From an uncultured Erysipelotrichaceae bacterium (GTDB lineage Bacteria > Bacillota_I > Bacilli_A > Erysipelotrichales > Coprobacillaceae): a stretch of 13,352 bases of DNA. How positions within the stretch are numbered: the first letter of the stretch is position 1; each line of letters opens with the position of its first letter. Under the pieces are notes generated by a model. That model saw nothing but the letters and a program-made list of their open reading frames with translations. It was not told the origin of the DNA and did not search any database. This document shows, one piece after another, positions 6,252 through 12,284 of this stretch. Where the stretch lies: positions 1-13,352 of the forward strand of contig URQL01000030.1 of assembly GCA_900550005.1 (NCBI GenBank). The letters are read 5' to 3'. A program made the position numbers and the translations under genes.

Positions 6252-6323
6252 TCAAAATGTGCTGATATAACTAAATATATTGGATTAAGTGAATCTCACA
6301 CAAGAGCTATCATTAATAAATAA
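6240..6323 (+). pseudogene. C-terminal fragment of a helix-turn-helix (winged-helix) protein
   Basis: On the plus strand the frame ending at TAA 6321-6323 reads CADITKYIGLSESHTRAIIN. This is a typical recognition-helix region as found at the C-terminus of AlbA_2/Fic-type or MarR-like proteins. Nothing upstream in frame belongs to it; the preceding DNA is the ABC exporter remnant on the other strand. The two truncated genes therefore meet at about 6240-6251 in a recombination junction. Confidence 0.5.
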
Positions 6324-6326
6324 AAT

Positions 6327-6357
6327 CGATAGGAATTAATAAAAAAAGAATCTATCG
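6327..6357 (+). terminator. Weak hairpin after the HTH fragment
   Basis: CGATAG (6327-6332) and CTATCG (6352-6357) pair around a 19-base AT-rich loop, followed by GCTTAAATAATTTTT. This is a plausible old terminator of the HTH gene; the large loop makes it uncertain. Confidence 0.3.
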
Positions 6358-6459
6358 GCTTAAATAATTTTTCATTTTATCATTTGAAAAAAAACAAGCA
6401 ATAAATTTAATCTTTGTATAGTTAAAATAAAGACATCCATAATAAATTAGGTGATAAAA

Positions 6460-6627
6460 ATGAAAAAGAAAATGAATAGACAAGATTTATTAAAAATTAT
6501 GGTAGATGATTTAAAAGAAGATCGTGTTATTTTAGAGAATTTAAAAGATCATCAACTTGTTGAAAAATATGATCAAAGTAAAGAAGATTCAATGTTGCAT
6601 TATCCTAATGGCAATGATTTTATGTAA
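6460..6627 (+). CDS. 55-residue charged helical protein, function unknown
   Basis: The start is ATG at 6460 with AGGTGA six bases upstream, and a perfect hairpin terminator follows at once. The product reads from MKKKMNRQDLLKIMVDDLKE to HYPNGNDFM. It is highly charged, has no signal peptide or membrane helix, and is probably helical over residues 6-45, with a short polar tail. I do not recognise a family. A clear ribosome binding site, normal codon use and an own terminator make it a likely real gene. It stands alone between the accessory island and the minus-strand FMN reductase remnant. Confidence 0.65.
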   Translation: MKKKMNRQDLLKIMVDDLKEDRVILENLKDHQLVEKYDQSKEDSMLHYPNGNDFM

Positions 6628-6662
6628 AAAAGTCCACTTCAAATTTTTGAAGTGGATTCTTT
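6626..6662. terminator. Bidirectional terminator
   Basis: TCCACTTCAAA and TTTGAAGTGGA (6633-6656) pair perfectly, with TTCTTT after on the plus strand and TTTTTT after on the minus strand. It ends the 55-residue gene and the minus-strand reductase remnants. Confidence 0.85.
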
Positions 6663-6663
6663 A

Positions 6664-6803
6664 TTAATGGCGAATATCTTGAAAATCAATTTGATCTAAT
6701 AGATCATCAATTTATTTGACTTCTTCTTTTGCTAAAGCTGTTCCATAAGCATGAGAAAATACCATACATCCAAGTCCAACTGGACTAAAATGTATGATTT
6801 TTC
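6664..6803 (-). pseudogene. Aldo/keto reductase remnant with the middle deleted
   Basis: Directly after the stop of the FMN reductase, the minus strand encodes FSPVGLGCMVFSHAYGTA, the conserved N-terminal strand and loop of aldo/keto reductases (SPIGLGCMGFSHAYG type). After KEEVK comes TAA (6712-6714), and then in frame IDDLLDQIDFQDIRH and TAA at 6664, which resembles the C-terminal end of the same family. Some 250 codons between are gone, and there is no start codon or ribosome binding site. It is a doubly truncated relic. Confidence 0.65.
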
Positions 6804-6806
6804 CTA

Positions 6807-7217
6807 TTACTCTGTAATCATCCCTTTATAATTTAGACCATAAAGTGAAGCAAAACGTGACATTGTATATTCCCCTGCTACTAGTTGTTCTTTAGTTGGG
6901 GCGTAGCCTTGAAAAGCAAAATAAAAATCTTTTCCTTTTAATAAGTTTTCATCTACATAACCATAAAAACGATCTAATAAGTTACGTACCATTCCTGACA
7001 TACTGTGCCAATATAAAGGTGAACCAATAATAATCGTATCTGCTTTTTTCATGGCTTCAATGACTTCATCAAACTGATCATCTTCAAAATGTTGACCATA
7101 ACCATAGATTTTATAATCAACTAGGTTTAAAGTTTCATAATCTTTAAAATGAGACTTAACTAATTTTACAGTATTGCCATTTTTATTTGGACTTCCATTG
7201 ATAAATAATGTTGCCAT
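6807..7217 (-). CDS. NAD(P)H-dependent FMN reductase/flavodoxin-fold protein, C-terminally shortened
   Basis: The start is ATG at 7217 with GGAAGGTGA at proper distance; the upstream in-frame codons lie before that site. The 136-residue product has a flavodoxin-like fold. It shows the FMN phosphate loop GSPNKNGNT at 8-16, the flavin-ring loop GSPLYWHSMSG at 65-75, and LLDRFYG at 80-86. Family members usually run on for some 25-35 residues after YKGMITE; here TAA and TAG follow at once and aldo/keto reductase relic sequence begins. The 3' end therefore seems replaced by a deletion. Both binding loops are intact, so the protein may still fold, but the last helix is probably lost. Members of this family reduce flavins, quinones or nitro compounds. 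Confidence 0.75.
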   Translation of the reverse strand: MATLFINGSPNKNGNTVKLVKSHFKDYETLNLVDYKIYGYGQHFEDDQFDEVIEAMKKADTIIIGSPLYWHSMSGMVRNLLDRFYGYVDENLLKGKDFYFAFQGYAPTKEQLVAGEYTMSRFASLYGLNYKGMITE

Positions 7218-7284
7218 AATATCACCTTCCTTGATTTCATTATAAATCGTTTTCACTTATTTGTACAATGCTTCTAACACACAC

Positions 7285-7333
7285 TTGCATAACTTGAAGT
7301 CATACTGTATTTTTTATGAGATTATGTTAAAAT
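7285..7333 (+). promoter_or_regulatory. Promoter region of the TIM-barrel/Nudix pair
   Basis: There are two readings. TTGCAT (7285-7290) with TATTTT (7308-7313) has a 17-base spacer. Alternatively an extended -10 TGTTAAAAT (7325-7333) lies just before the ribosome binding site AAAGGA at 7344. I cannot tell which is used. Confidence 0.45.
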
Positions 7334-7359
7334 AAAAAATAAGAAAGGATGTGATCATC

Positions 7360-8040
7360 ATGGCAAAATCAATGCCTCGAATTACTTCTCCATTACGTCA
7401 ACATTTAGTGACGATTCCTAATTGTATTCGAGAAGCAAGTGGAATCTTAATTAATGGTAAAAGAATTAAATCTTTACTTTTTTCTACTGATGTGGCTTTA
7501 ATTCCTAACAGTGATGCAGATGCCGTTATTGCCGTTTACCCATTCACCCCTACTCTACAAATTACCAATGCAATTTTATCCGTTGCGCAAAGACCGGTTT
7601 TAGTTGGAGTCGGTGGTGGAACGACATCTGGTCCACGTGTTAAGGAAATTGCCTTAGATGCTGAGTTACATGGCGCTTTAGCTGTTGTAGTCAATGCCCC
7701 AACCAAAACAAAATTTGTCCAAGAATTGCAAGAACATGTTGATATCCCTGTCGTTTTAACAATTGTTTCTTTAGATGAAGATTTAGAAGAAAGAATGCTT
7801 CATAGCGGTGCTGATATCATCAATGTTTCAGGTGGTAAAAATACTGTAGAAATTGTGAAAGCATTAAGAAAAATAGATGCCAACTTCCCTATTATTGCAA
7901 CCGGTGGCCCAAGTGAAGATACAATCAGACAAGTCATTCAAGCAGGAGCCAACGCAGTGACATACACTCCTCCAACAAGTGCCGAAATCTTTAAAGAAAT
8001 GATGGATCGTTATCGTACAAATGTAAAGAAAGAAGGATAA
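7360..8040 (+). CDS. TIM-barrel phosphate-binding-type protein, uncharacterised (often labelled hydrolase)
   Basis: The start is ATG at 7360, with AAAGGA ten bases upstream; the GTG at 7351 overlaps the spacer. The product has 226 residues with the strand/helix pattern of a (beta/alpha)8 barrel and several Gly-rich loops: GVGGGTTSGP at 83-92, INVSGGK at 154-160 and IIATGGPSEDTI at 178-189. The last resembles the phosphate-binding loop after strand 7 of ribulose-phosphate-binding barrels. No catalytic set is recognised with certainty. The stop is two bases before the Nudix gene, whose ribosome binding site lies inside this gene's last codons, so the two are translationally coupled and probably act on related phosphorylated or nucleotide compounds. 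It looks like a core gene with no sign of damage. Confidence 0.75.
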   Translation: MAKSMPRITSPLRQHLVTIPNCIREASGILINGKRIKSLLFSTDVALIPNSDADAVIAVYPFTPTLQITNAILSVAQRPVLVGVGGGTTSGPRVKEIALDAELHGALAVVVNAPTKTKFVQELQEHVDIPVVLTIVSLDEDLEERMLHSGADIINVSGGKNTVEIVKALRKIDANFPIIATGGPSEDTIRQVIQAGANAVTYTPPTSAEIFKEMMDRYRTNVKKEG

Positions 8041-8042
8041 AA

Positions 8043-8585
8043 ATGGAAAAAAGAATCAAATCAAAACGAATCTATGATGGTAAAATCATTAAAGTAGATG
8101 TTGATGATGTCGAACTCATCAATCAAAAACAAACTAAAAGAGAAGTGGTAATTCATAATGGTGGTGTCGGTATCTTAGCCATAATCGATGGTAAAATCAT
8201 CTTAGTTAAACAATATCGTTACCCGCATCATGAATTTCTTGTAGAAATTCCTGCTGGTAAAATCGAAATTGGAGAAGAGCCTTACGATACAGGAATGCGT
8301 GAAATTGAAGAAGAAACAGGTTACTGTGCTAAATCAATGAACCTCATTACAAAAATGATCCCAACACCAGGCTATAGTAGTGAAGTCATCCATATTTATG
8401 AAGCTGAAAATGTACAAAAAGCAATCAATCCTTTAAAAAGTGATGATGATGAATTCATCGATTTAATTTACTTACCCATTGAAGAAGCCTATAAACAAGT
8501 TCAAGAAATGAAAATATGTGATGCTAAAACGATTATTGCAATTTATTATGCTTACAATAAATACATTAAAAAGATTGACAAATAA
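8043..8585 (+). CDS. nudF: Nudix hydrolase, ADP-ribose pyrophosphatase type
   Basis: The start is ATG at 8043, two bases after the preceding TAA, with AAGGA in the upstream gene's end. The product has 180 residues. The complete Nudix box runs from G72 to Y94: G72, E78, R86 E87, E90 E91, G93. The upstream QYRYP (57-61) and EIPAGK (68-73) motifs are typical of ADP-ribose pyrophosphatases, which split ADP-ribose to AMP and ribose 5-phosphate with Mg2+ held by the Nudix glutamates. Later PTPGYSSE and the acidic DDDEFIDL segment also fit this subfamily. It is cytoplasmic. The two-gene operon with the TIM-barrel protein suggests turnover of ADP-ribose or a related phosphosugar, which is inference. 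It is intact and core-like. Confidence 0.9.
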   Translation: MEKRIKSKRIYDGKIIKVDVDDVELINQKQTKREVVIHNGGVGILAIIDGKIILVKQYRYPHHEFLVEIPAGKIEIGEEPYDTGMREIEEETGYCAKSMNLITKMIPTPGYSSEVIHIYEAENVQKAINPLKSDDDEFIDLIYLPIEEAYKQVQEMKICDAKTIIAIYYAYNKYIKKIDK

Positions 8586-8608
8586 AACAAGTTAGCCTAA
8601 AATAACTA

Positions 8609-8694
8609 TTGGGAATGAAGTTCTCCCATGGTAATCACCAAAACCGCTACTTAGCTAATGACTTCTGCTTTAAGCAGGGTTATTAGCTTTTTTT
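8609..8694 (+). ncRNA. Fluoride riboswitch (crcB motif) with overlapping terminator
   Basis: P1 is GGGA (8611-8614)/TCCC (8624-8627), with loop AATGAAGTTC. The loop GAAGT (8617-8621) can pair with ACTTC (8661-8665), the hallmark pseudoknot. Between lie a small TGGT-AATC-ACCA hairpin, then AACCGCT...AGCTAATG (8642-8660), matching the conserved P3 segment. All crcB-motif elements are in order. The 3' half overlaps a terminator (8653-8694), so fluoride binding should hold P3 and the pseudoknot and let transcription continue into the antiporter gene. Confidence 0.85.
8653..8694 (+). terminator. Expression-platform terminator of the fluoride riboswitch
   Basis: AGCTAAT (8653-8659) pairs with ATTAGCT (8682-8688), with inner CTGCTT/AAGCAG, then seven T. 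Its 5' arm uses the same bases as P3 and the pseudoknot strand, so aptamer and terminator exclude each other. It also ends the Nudix operon. Confidence 0.9.
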
Positions 8695-8711
8695 ATTGAA
8701 AGGAGTTTTTT

Positions 8712-9890
8712 ATGTTATTTAGTTTAGCTTTAATTTTATCAATTGGTATGTTAAGTGAAAAAATATGCCAAAAATTGAATTTACCACCTCTACTTGGTAT
8801 GTTAATTACAGGTATTGTATTAGGACCAAGTGTATTCAATCAAATTGATACTTCAATTTTAAATGTATCAGCCGATTTAAGAAAAATTGCCTTAATCATC
8901 ATTTTAATTCGTGCTGGCTTAACCTTAAATCTAGATGATTTAAAAAAAGTAGGAAGACCTGCTTTACTCATGTGTTTTGTGCCAGCTTGCTTTGAACTTA
9001 CAGGTTCCTTATTATTAGGTACAAGTTTACTTCATTTATCTCTATTAGATTCAGCTATTTTAGGTTCTGTTTTAGCTGCTGTTTCTCCGGCTGTCATTGT
9101 TCCTAAAATGGTTCAACTTATTGAAGAAGATTATGGTAAAGAACATTCCATTCCTCAATTGATCTTAGCTGGAGCAAGTGTGGATGATGTGGTAGTTATT
9201 GTCTTATTTTCTACCTTTACAGCGCTTGCTAAAGGGGGAGATGTGAATTTTACTAAATTTATTAATATTCCGATTTCTATTGTCCTAGGTATTCTTATCG
9301 GTTTAATTTTAGGAAAAAGCTTTGCCAAATATTTTAAAAAATATCACTTACGTGATACAAGTAAAGTCTTTATCTTTTTAGCCATTGCTTTTATCCTTTG
9401 TACACTTGAAGATGCTATCCCATTTTCTATTACCTTTTCTGCTTTACTTGCAATAATGGCAATGGGAATTGGTATTCAAAGAGAAAATAAAAATTTAGCA
9501 TTACACTTATCGACAAAATTTAATAAATTATGGATCATTGCTCAAATTTTCTTATTTGTTTTAGTTGGTGCAAGCGTAGATTTAACTTATTTAAGTCATA
9601 TAGGAATCCATTGTTTTATTTTCTTAGTAGGTATTTTAATCTTTAGAAGTATCGGTGTTCTTATTTGTTTGATCAAAACAAAATTAAATAAAAAAGAAAG
9701 AATCTTTTGTATGATTGCCTACTTACCTAAAGCAACTGTTCAAGCCTCTATTGGTGGACTTCCTTTAGCCATGGGACTTACTTGTGGTGATCTTGTTTTA
9801 ACCATGGCTGTATTAGCCATTTTAATCACTGCCCCTCTAGGTGCATTTTTAATTGATCATACTTACCAAAAATTATTAACCAAAGATTAA
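8712..9890 (+). CDS. Cation/proton antiporter (CPA family), fluoride-responsive
   Basis: The start is ATG at 8712 after GAAAGGAG. The product has 392 residues with about 11-13 membrane helices over its whole length and almost no soluble part. The ion-binding helix reads GASVDDVVVIV (154-164), with adjacent Asp158-Asp159 as in two-carboxylate, electrogenic CPA2-type Na+(K+)/H+ antiporters. The N-terminal LPPLLGMLITGIVLGPS (24-40) is also typical. It has no C-terminal TrkA/RCK domain. The gene is directly under a fluoride riboswitch, where CPA antiporters are a known class of target besides Fluc and CLC-F channels; it is expected to help cope with fluoride or acid entry. Actual substrate is not provable from sequence. 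Confidence 0.9.
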   Translation: MLFSLALILSIGMLSEKICQKLNLPPLLGMLITGIVLGPSVFNQIDTSILNVSADLRKIALIIILIRAGLTLNLDDLKKVGRPALLMCFVPACFELTGSLLLGTSLLHLSLLDSAILGSVLAAVSPAVIVPKMVQLIEEDYGKEHSIPQLILAGASVDDVVVIVLFSTFTALAKGGDVNFTKFINIPISIVLGILIGLILGKSFAKYFKKYHLRDTSKVFIFLAIAFILCTLEDAIPFSITFSALLAIMAMGIGIQRENKNLALHLSTKFNKLWIIAQIFLFVLVGASVDLTYLSHIGIHCFIFLVGILIFRSIGVLICLIKTKLNKKERIFCMIAYLPKATVQASIGGLPLAMGLTCGDLVLTMAVLAILITAPLGAFLIDHTYQKLLTKD

Positions 9891-9910
9891 AGGAGCCTTA
9901 TGGCTCCTTT
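9889..9910. terminator. Convergent hairpin overlapping both stop codons
   Basis: AAAGGAGCC-TTAT-GGCTCCTTT is a perfect 9-bp stem. It includes the antiporter's last stop bases and the stop of the minus-strand small membrane protein at 9909. T-tracts on either side are short. Confidence 0.75.
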
Positions 9911-10103
9911 AGCGTTTAAAACGTTTATAATGTTTAAAATAAAGATTGATTGGATTATGATTTTCATTCATGATCGACCAACCAATCACTGCAACAAGTA
10001 CAAGAATTGTAGCAAGCAAACCTATATGTTTGATCATCAAAACGATTAATCCAATCCCAAATAAAACGAGCAAGATACATAAAAAGAAATCTAACTTTTT
10101 CAT
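9909..10103 (-). CDS. 64-residue membrane protein with two helices, function unknown
   Basis: The start is taken as ATG at 10103 with AAAGGAAG eight bases before it; an ATG two codons upstream is too close to that site. The product begins MKKLDFFLCI and has two hydrophobic helices at about 5-24 and 28-44. It ends in a basic tail (YFKHYKRFKR) likely to lie on the cytoplasmic face. It is convergent with the antiporter and shares its terminator. No family is recognised. The good ribosome binding site and clean composition support a real gene. Confidence 0.65.
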   Translation of the reverse strand: MKKLDFFLCILLVLFGIGLIVLMIKHIGLLATILVLVAVIGWSIMNENHNPINLYFKHYKRFKR

Positions 10104-10204
10104 AAGCATCTTCCTTTCTACCTTTATTTTACTAAAGCAATGATAAAATGTCAATTTCTGTATTATTATCAATTTTCTTCTTTAAAGAAACTTTAAGAAA
10201 ACAA

Positions 10205-10235
10205 TTAACATGGGAGTTACTCTCGTTAGTACAAT
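10205..10235 (+). promoter_or_regulatory. MerR-type promoter in front of a flavodoxin remnant
   Basis: TTAACA (10205-10210), a 19-base spacer and TACAAT (10230-10235) frame the dyad GGGAGTTACTCTC. The overlong 19-bp spacer with a central dyad is the mark of MerR-family activation. The likely activator is the MerR protein at 10436-10855. Confidence 0.7.
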
Positions 10236-10250
10236 AACAATGAAGGAAGA

Positions 10251-10439
10251 GATGTTCATGTTTATACAACCAATGCCAGTGGGATTGGTTCTACTTTTGA
10301 AAAAATTAGAGAACTATGCCATGGCAACATTAAAAGTAAAATGAATATTTTATTTACCACCCGTCATGAAGAAAATAAATTAAAAACAAAACAAGAAGCT
10401 ATTGATAAGTGGATCAAAACAATCAAAGAGGATGCCTAA
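10251..10439 (+). pseudogene. C-terminal flavodoxin remnant
   Basis: From about 10251 the frame reads DVHVYTTNASGIGSTFEKIR and continues to a C-terminal helix (EAIDKWIKTIKEDA) and TAA at 10437-10439. The T-x-x-x-SGIG loop followed by a helix and the final W-helix fit the last quarter of flavodoxins. The front three quarters are missing: promoter, ribosome binding site (AAGGAAGAG) and an ATG at 10252 remain, but that ATG is out of frame. A deletion thus joined the 5' control region to the 3' coding part. The stop overlaps that of the convergent MerR gene. Confidence 0.6.
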
Positions 10440-10455
10440 TGGATATCCTCTTTTA
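10425..10455. terminator. Convergent terminator with both stop codons in its loop
   Basis: AAAGAGGAT (10425-10433) pairs with ATCCTCTTT (10445-10453), and the loop contains the overlapping stops of the flavodoxin remnant (10437-10439) and the MerR gene (10436-10438). The plus-strand stem is followed by T. Confidence 0.75.
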
Positions 10456-10855
10456 TATCAATCAAATCACTATAATATTTTGTTTTAGCATCTAGTACAT
10501 CTTGGTAAAATTGTTGTTTCCAATGAATATAATCAATACTCTTTTGTAATTCTTGTTTCTTGAGTTCCAAATCCTGTAATTTATGGTCTAATACGACTTG
10601 ACGATAAGGAATACTCTTTTCACCTTCTAAACAAAGTTTTAAATATTCTTTCATTTCTTGAATCGACATTCCGCACTTCTTTAAACAAGATAAACTGTTG
10701 ATCCAATTAATATCACGTTGATCAAAGACACGATAATTATTTTTATCTCTTTTAACGTGAGGAACTAAGCCTTCATTACAATAAAATTTTAATGTATCAT
10801 AAGATAAACCCGTTTGTTTACAAACCTGTTTCATCGTATATAATTTTTCTTCCAT
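10436..10855 (-). CDS. MerR-family regulator, AdhR/NmlR-like
   Basis: The start is ATG at 10855 with GAGGTGA seven bases upstream. The product has 139 residues. The N-terminal winged helix at about 5-75 shows the family pattern YTMKQVCKQTGLSYDTLKFY, RDKNNYRVF and LSCLKKCGMSIQEMKEY, followed by a long dimerisation coiled coil (about 80-120) and a short tail. It lacks a metal-binding CxxC loop at the C-terminus. Cys57 in SLSCLKKCGMS is placed like the reactive Cys of AdhR, so it may sense aldehydes or other electrophiles (inference). It lies between two decayed flavodoxin genes, and MerR-type promoters stand before all three. It probably activates itself and these neighbours, so its local targets are now broken. 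Confidence 0.85.
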   Translation of the reverse strand: MEEKLYTMKQVCKQTGLSYDTLKFYCNEGLVPHVKRDKNNYRVFDQRDINWINSLSCLKKCGMSIQEMKEYLKLCLEGEKSIPYRQVVLDHKLQDLELKKQELQKSIDYIHWKQQFYQDVLDAKTKYYSDLIDIKEDIH

Positions 10856-10875
10856 AACTGCTTCACCTCATCTCT

Positions 10876-10906
10876 ATTTTATATCACGGGTGTAAGTCCC
10901 AGTCAA
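10876..10906 (-). promoter_or_regulatory. MerR-type promoter of the regulator itself
   Basis: On the minus strand TTGACT (10906-10901), a 19-base spacer containing GGGACTTACACCC, and TAAAAT (10881-10876). A 17-base reading with TATAAA also exists, so basal activity is likely. It lies back to back with the promoter at 10920-10950. Confidence 0.6.
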
Positions 10907-10919
10907 TTTGATTTTTATC

Positions 10920-10950
10920 TTAACCGTGAGTTACTCCCATATTCCATTCT
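10920..10950 (+). promoter_or_regulatory. MerR-type promoter of the second flavodoxin pseudogene
   Basis: TTAACC (10920-10925) is followed by the dyad GTGAGTTACTCCC and, 19 bases on, the weak -10 CATTCT (10945-10950). The shared core GAGTTACTC also occurs in the promoter at 10205-10235. A small ATTTGTC-TAAG-GACAAAT hairpin follows at 10953-10970. Confidence 0.5.
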
Positions 10951-10992
10951 AAATTTGTCTAAGGACAAATGATAAGAAAGGTCGATTTTAAT

Positions 10993-11496
10993 ATGAATAA
11001 AAAGGGATCCGTATTTTCGTTGTTATTTTAGCTATTGTATGTATTGTAAAACAAACAAAAACAAAATGAACCCACTGTTGTCAACAATACAACAACAAAT
11101 CAAGAAAATCAAACACAAACGGATTCTTCGTCTACAAACAAAACACTCGTTGTCTACTTTTCAGCTCAAAGTCATACAAAAGAAGTAGCTAATAAAATAG
11201 CAGACAATCTAGGTGAGCAAATACATTTGAAATCACCCCAAAAGAACTTTATACAAGTGATGATTTAAACTGGAACAACAGTAATTTTAGCGTTTCTAGA
11301 GAACATGATGATCCATCACTTAGAAACATTGAACTTGAAACAACGACAGTTCCTAATTGGGATAACTACGATACCGTATTGATTGATTATCCAATTTGGT
11401 TGGGAATTACAACTTGATCTGTTGATAGCTTTGTAAAAGCAAATGATTAATGCATCAAGTGATGCCATTAAAGCATTTACAGATCGTATTCAATAA
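10993..11496 (+). pseudogene. Exported flavodoxin with frameshifts, a nonsense codon and a deletion
   Basis: The start is ATG at 10993 after AGAAAGG. A membrane-anchoring signal (VVILAIVCIV) and a Thr/Asn/Gln-rich linker lead into NKTLVVYFSAQSHTKEVANK, the first strand and FMN phosphate loop of a flavodoxin. The middle reads YDTVLIDYPIWLGITT, then TGA where relatives have Trp, then SVDSFVKAND. Frame changes occur near 11030, near 11085 and near 11215. The part after VKAND is deleted up to a last helix, SSDAIKAFTDRIQ, and TAA at 11494. Relatives are secreted or lipoprotein flavodoxins often found next to aldo/keto reductases and MerR regulators. Here it is clearly dead. Confidence 0.85.
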
Positions 11497-11501
11497 AAAA
11501 T

Positions 11502-11540
11502 AAAGCAGATAGTCTCATTCTAAGACCACCTGCTTTTAAT
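11502..11540. terminator. Bidirectional terminator between the flavodoxin pseudogene and a membrane protein gene
   Basis: AAAGCAG and CTGCTTT form the outer stem and GTCT/AGAC the inner one, followed by TTAATTTT on the plus strand and TTATTTTTT on the minus strand. Confidence 0.75.
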
Positions 11541-11563
11541 TTTACATTTCACCAAGCTAGAAT

Positions 11564-11917
11564 TTATTTTGTTTTTATCATTTCCTTTTTCATTCTATTA
11601 TGTTCATATTCAACCCAGGCAATTTCACCAAAGAGCACAACCATAAAAACAATCATTTGGAAAACAATATGATCCATTCGTTCAAGAAAATAGACAAAAA
11701 TAGATAAGGTAATAAAAAGCATACAACCAAAAATAATCAAATTTTTGCCATGTTGGTGATTCCATTTTTCAACACTTGTTAATTCATCTTCGCGAGGAGG
11801 TACTTCTCCTGTATTGATCGTAACTGGCTTTTTACTTTTATATTGACTTATTCCAAGTAGAATAAAAGTAAGGGAAACCAATAATGAAATACCTAAATAA
11901 ATGATTGTATAAACCAT
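11564..11917 (-). CDS. Uncharacterised small membrane protein with three helices
   Basis: The start is ATG at 11917, preceded by AGGAAG at about seven bases. The product has 117 residues. Helices lie at about 3-23, 59-77 and 84-103, and between the first and second is a charged loop with VEKWNHQHGKNL (about 49-60). Its layout resembles small Firmicute membrane proteins of the DUF3784 kind, but I cannot assign a family. The C-terminus is basic (HNRMKKEMIKTK). It is a single gene with its own terminator at 11502-11540 and shows no damage. Confidence 0.65.
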   Translation of the reverse strand: MVYTIIYLGISLLVSLTFILLGISQYKSKKPVTINTGEVPPREDELTSVEKWNHQHGKNLIIFGCMLFITLSIFVYFLERMDHIVFQMIVFMVVLFGEIAWVEYEHNRMKKEMIKTK

Positions 11918-11998
11918 TGTGATCTTCCTAACTCAAAATATAGTAACCTTTGCATCTTTATTATACCTTATATTTAAAAGAATTGCATATTTATATAA

Positions 11999-12024
11999 TA
12001 AAAAAAACTTACCAAACAGTAAGT
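11999..12024 (-). terminator. Orphan minus-strand terminator
   Basis: On the minus strand ACTTAC-TGTTTG-GTAAGT is followed by a run of T. No minus-strand gene lies upstream of it in 12025-12284, so it is probably a leftover from a deleted gene. Confidence 0.6.
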
Positions 12025-12037
12025 CTATTTCAAATGG

Positions 12038-12142
12038 AGCCCTTAAGGTTCTGGTAAAACAACCATTGGGATTGAGTTGATTGCCCGCTTTGATAAACCA
12101 GCTCTCGTTTTGGTGCCAACTGTTACCATTCGGGAACAATGA
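12038..12142 (+). pseudogene. Fragment of an SF2 (DEAD/DEAH-type) helicase around motif I
   Basis: From 12047 the plus strand encodes GSGKTTIGIELIARFDKPAL and then VLVPTVTIREQ. These are helicase motif I (Walker A) and motif Ia (VPTVTIREQW in relatives), with TGA (12140-12142) at the Trp position. A TAA directly precedes the fragment in frame, probably from a frameshift in GAGCCCTTAA. Only about 35 codons survive. Its base composition is less AT-rich than the surroundings, so it may have come with transferred DNA. The rest of 11918-12284 holds no gene that I can see. Confidence 0.6.
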
Positions 12143-12230
12143 TTATAGGTAGTAATAACTACTAACTAAAATTAGTATAACATGATTTTAGTAAAATTAA
12201 CCAACATTTTAATATTTTAAGTAAATAAAA

Positions 12231-12239
12231 TGCTATAAT
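12231..12239 (+). promoter_or_regulatory. Extended -10 promoter of the alkyltransferase-like gene
   Basis: TGCTATAAT is a perfect extended -10 box. No good -35 lies 17 bases upstream, as is common for this class. The start codon at 12285 is about 40 bases downstream of the expected transcript start. Confidence 0.6.
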
Positions 12240-12284
12240 AGGAACTGAAAGACAAATAGTAATTTGAAAGTGAGTTGAAGTAAT

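Noticed and set aside
10953..10970. ATTTGTC/GACAAAT hairpin as a riboswitch or terminator
   Set aside because: It is too short, has no T-run, and lies right after a promoter of a dead gene; chance or a minor leader hairpin.
5904..12142. Possible use of TGA as tryptophan, since TGA stands at Trp positions in the flavodoxin (ITT-TGA-SVDSF) and helicase (REQ-TGA) remnants
   Set aside because: Intact genes here use TGG for Trp, TGA ends the gene at 627, and the same remnants also carry frameshifts, deletions or other stop codons. Ordinary decay explains them.
12166..12191. CTAAAAT/ATTTTAG inverted repeat before the alkyltransferase-like gene
   Set aside because: It is seven AT-rich pairs only, and expected by chance in this composition.
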